Origin: Candidatus Margulisiibacteriota bacterium
Lineage (GTDB): Bacteria > Margulisbacteria > WOR-1 > O2-12-FULL-45-9 > XYB2-FULL-48-7
DNA: 22,114 nt
Direction: 5' to 3'
Assembly (NCBI GenBank): GCA_028717325.1
Contig: JAQUOB010000003.1
Location: forward strand, 1-22,114
A model generated the notes under the pieces. The model was not told where the DNA came from. It did not search any database and saw only the letters and a list, made by a program, of their open reading frames with translations. The position numbers and the translations under genes were made by a program. Every line of letters starts with the position of its first letter. The first letter of the stretch is position 1. Below are positions 20,823 through 22,114 of the stretch, piece after piece.

Positions 20823-22114
20823 ATGTTTAGACGGCTGGTCATAAGTTGTTTGTTCTTGGCTCTCGGCGGCGCCTCTTTTGCCGATGATCTCGGCGATCTC
20901 TTATTGAAAGAGGGGGTTGGCACGCGCGCCCTGGGCATGGGCGGGGCTTACACCGCCGTCGCCAACGACGCCAGCGCCGTCTTTTACAATCCCGCCGGCC
21001 TGGCGGAGACCGGCCTCGGCTTTACCAGCGGCAGTCTCGATTCCCAGCAGACAAAAAATGAGTTCACCTATACCCTGGTCAAACTGGGCTACCTCGGTTA
21101 TTCCGAGGGCAGGGTGCTGAACCCCAACGGCGATACGATCAATTATTCTGCCTTCGGCTTCGGTAACCGCGCCGGCTGGCTCAACTGGGGGACCAATTAC
21201 AAGGCCATGGAATGGACGCTCTCCGGTGTCAAAGACAGCGGCTGGAGCGGCGATATCGCGGTGCTCATGCGGATCACGCCCCAATTCAAGATCGGCGTTG
21301 TCGCACAAGATGTTTTGACGACCAAGTCGCGGCTCGTGCCGGCCTCTCTGCGCGTCGGCCTGGGACTCAACCCGTTCAAGAACAACCAATTAATTATCGC
21401 GGCGGATGCCGAGCTTTACCGGTCACAGCCAAACTTCGGCCATCTGGGGATCGAGGCAAGCTTGATCAAGGGCCTGGCCCTGCGGGCGGGGATCGACCGG
21501 GGCAATCCGACCGCCGGCGCTTCGCTCGACCTGATGGCCTTTACGCTCGATTACGCTCTGCAATTCCCGCCCGACGGCAAAAACATCCAGCGCTATGAAG
21601 CGGGCTTTAAGATCTCGCTTGATCGGGAGCGGCCTTTTGCTTTCATCAAGCCGAAAGAGTTCGCCCTGATCGACATCAGCGGCACGATCAAGGGCGGCCA
21701 GTCGGAAATGAGTATATTCGGCGGCTACCAATCAGGCCTGGACACGATCCTCGAGAATATCCGCGCGGCGGAGAGAGACAGCGCAATCGACGGTCTTTTT
21801 ATCCGGCTGGGCGGTTTTTCCGGCGGGCTGGGGGGGGCGGCGGTCGTTCAGGAAATGCGGGCGGAGCTTTTGCGCGCCAAAGCCAAAGGCAAAAAGATCG
21901 TAGTCTATATCGAAGGCTCGGCGATCGGGGATGAATATTATCTGGCCTCGGTGGCCGATAAGATCGTAGCGGCACCCGGTTCCGGTGTCGGCGGGTTCGG
22001 CAAAAGCCTGGAGATCTACCGCTTCGGCGGTTTGTTCAAGAAGTTCGGCGTTGAATACCAGATACTTTACAAAGGCAAATATAAAACTTCGTTCGACTGG
22101 CTGTCCGGCACGAT
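20823..22114 (+). CDS. PorV/UPF0164-like outer-membrane barrel fused to SppA (S49) protease; 3' end outside window
   Basis: The frame is open from the ATG at 20823 to the window edge (430 codons). Residues 1-19 are a signal peptide (MFRRLVISCLFLALGGASFA). Residues about 20-275 start with KEGVGTRALGMGGAYTAVANDASAVFYNPAGLA, typical of PorV/PorQ/UPF0164 beta-barrel proteins, and continue in alternating polar/apolar strands. From about residue 280 (LIDISGTI) an S49 signal-peptide-peptidase domain follows: YYLASVADKIVAAPGS, then YKGKYKTSFDWL, where K421 aligns with the catalytic lysine of E. coli SppA. The catalytic serine would lie beyond the window. The protein is exported; the barrel half suggests anchorage in the outer membrane (inference). 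It shares a 15-bp divergent spacer with gltX. Confidence 0.82.
   Translation, partial: MFRRLVISCLFLALGGASFADDLGDLLLKEGVGTRALGMGGAYTAVANDASAVFYNPAGLAETGLGFTSGSLDSQQTKNEFTYTLVKLGYLGYSEGRVLNPNGDTINYSAFGFGNRAGWLNWGTNYKAMEWTLSGVKDSGWSGDIAVLMRITPQFKIGVVAQDVLTTKSRLVPASLRVGLGLNPFKNNQLIIAADAELYRSQPNFGHLGIEASLIKGLALRAGIDRGNPTAGASLDLMAFTLDYALQFPPDGKNIQRYEAGFKISLDRERPFAFIKPKEFALIDISGTIKGGQSEMSIFGGYQSGLDTILENIRAAERDSAIDGLFIRLGGFSGGLGGAAVVQEMRAELLRAKAKGKKIVVYIEGSAIGDEYYLASVADKIVAAPGSGVGGFGKSLEIYRFGGLFKKFGVEYQILYKGKYKTSFDWLSGT

Overview
The window looks like a chromosome segment of an uncultured, Gram-negative-type bacterium. An outer-membrane-type beta-barrel domain fused to a signal-peptide-peptidase domain points to a double-membrane envelope. 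Host genes are moderately GC-rich with dense operons, and several appear to be transcribed leaderless, with a -10 box only 7-9 nt before the ATG. The combination (7-bp tandem repeats, leaderless starts, GluRS, argCJB, AMMECR1) would fit a candidate phylum near Cyanobacteria such as Margulisbacteria/Saganbacteria. That placement is a guess and cannot be proven from this window.

Layout, left to right. (1) 1-1945: the 3' part of a sensor histidine kinase and an NtrC-type response regulator whose sigma-54/ATPase module has decayed. (2) 1922-3259, minus strand: a phosphoglucosamine/phosphomannomutase with a near-consensus leaderless promoter. (3) 3300 to about 11850: an AT-rich type I restriction-modification island. 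Its order is hsdM (long form), a PUA-like/NucS-type PD-(D/E)XK nuclease, hsdS, hsdR and a YgjP-type zinc metallopeptidase, chained by overlaps into a second small zincin. (4) 12100-14830: an accessory stretch with an ORF6N protein, two tiny zinc-ribbon proteins, a class II Fic protein and a DUF167-like protein, separated by arrays of 7-bp tandem repeats. (5) 14872-19181: a five-gene operon of LigB-like dioxygenase fold protein, AMMECR1, argC, argJ and argB. (6) 19183-20807, minus strand: gltX followed by a 51-codon YHS protein that lies outside the usual ORF size cutoffs. (7) 20823 to the end: a barrel-SppA fusion, divergent from gltX across only 15 bp.

How it works together. The restriction island is a self-contained defence operon (methylate, recognise, translocate/cleave). 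An extra nuclease of the kind that may sense modified DNA sits between hsdM and hsdS, and two proteases follow. The arg operon carries the acetyl-recycling ornithine route (ArgJ, ArgB, ArgC) and shares its message with two AmmeMemoRadiSam-associated genes.

The most unusual signals are: (a) a dispersed family of heptad tandem repeats in a GC-rich and an AT-rich flavour, sitting at gene-cassette borders and once in frame inside argJ; (b) repeated leaderless promoter architecture on host genes, including a 15-bp divergent spacer holding two abutting -10 boxes; (c) the nuclease-containing type I RM operon; (d) the barrel-S49 protease fusion. No tRNA, rRNA, CRISPR array, transposase or integrase was seen. 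No gene-free stretch exceeds 300 bp.
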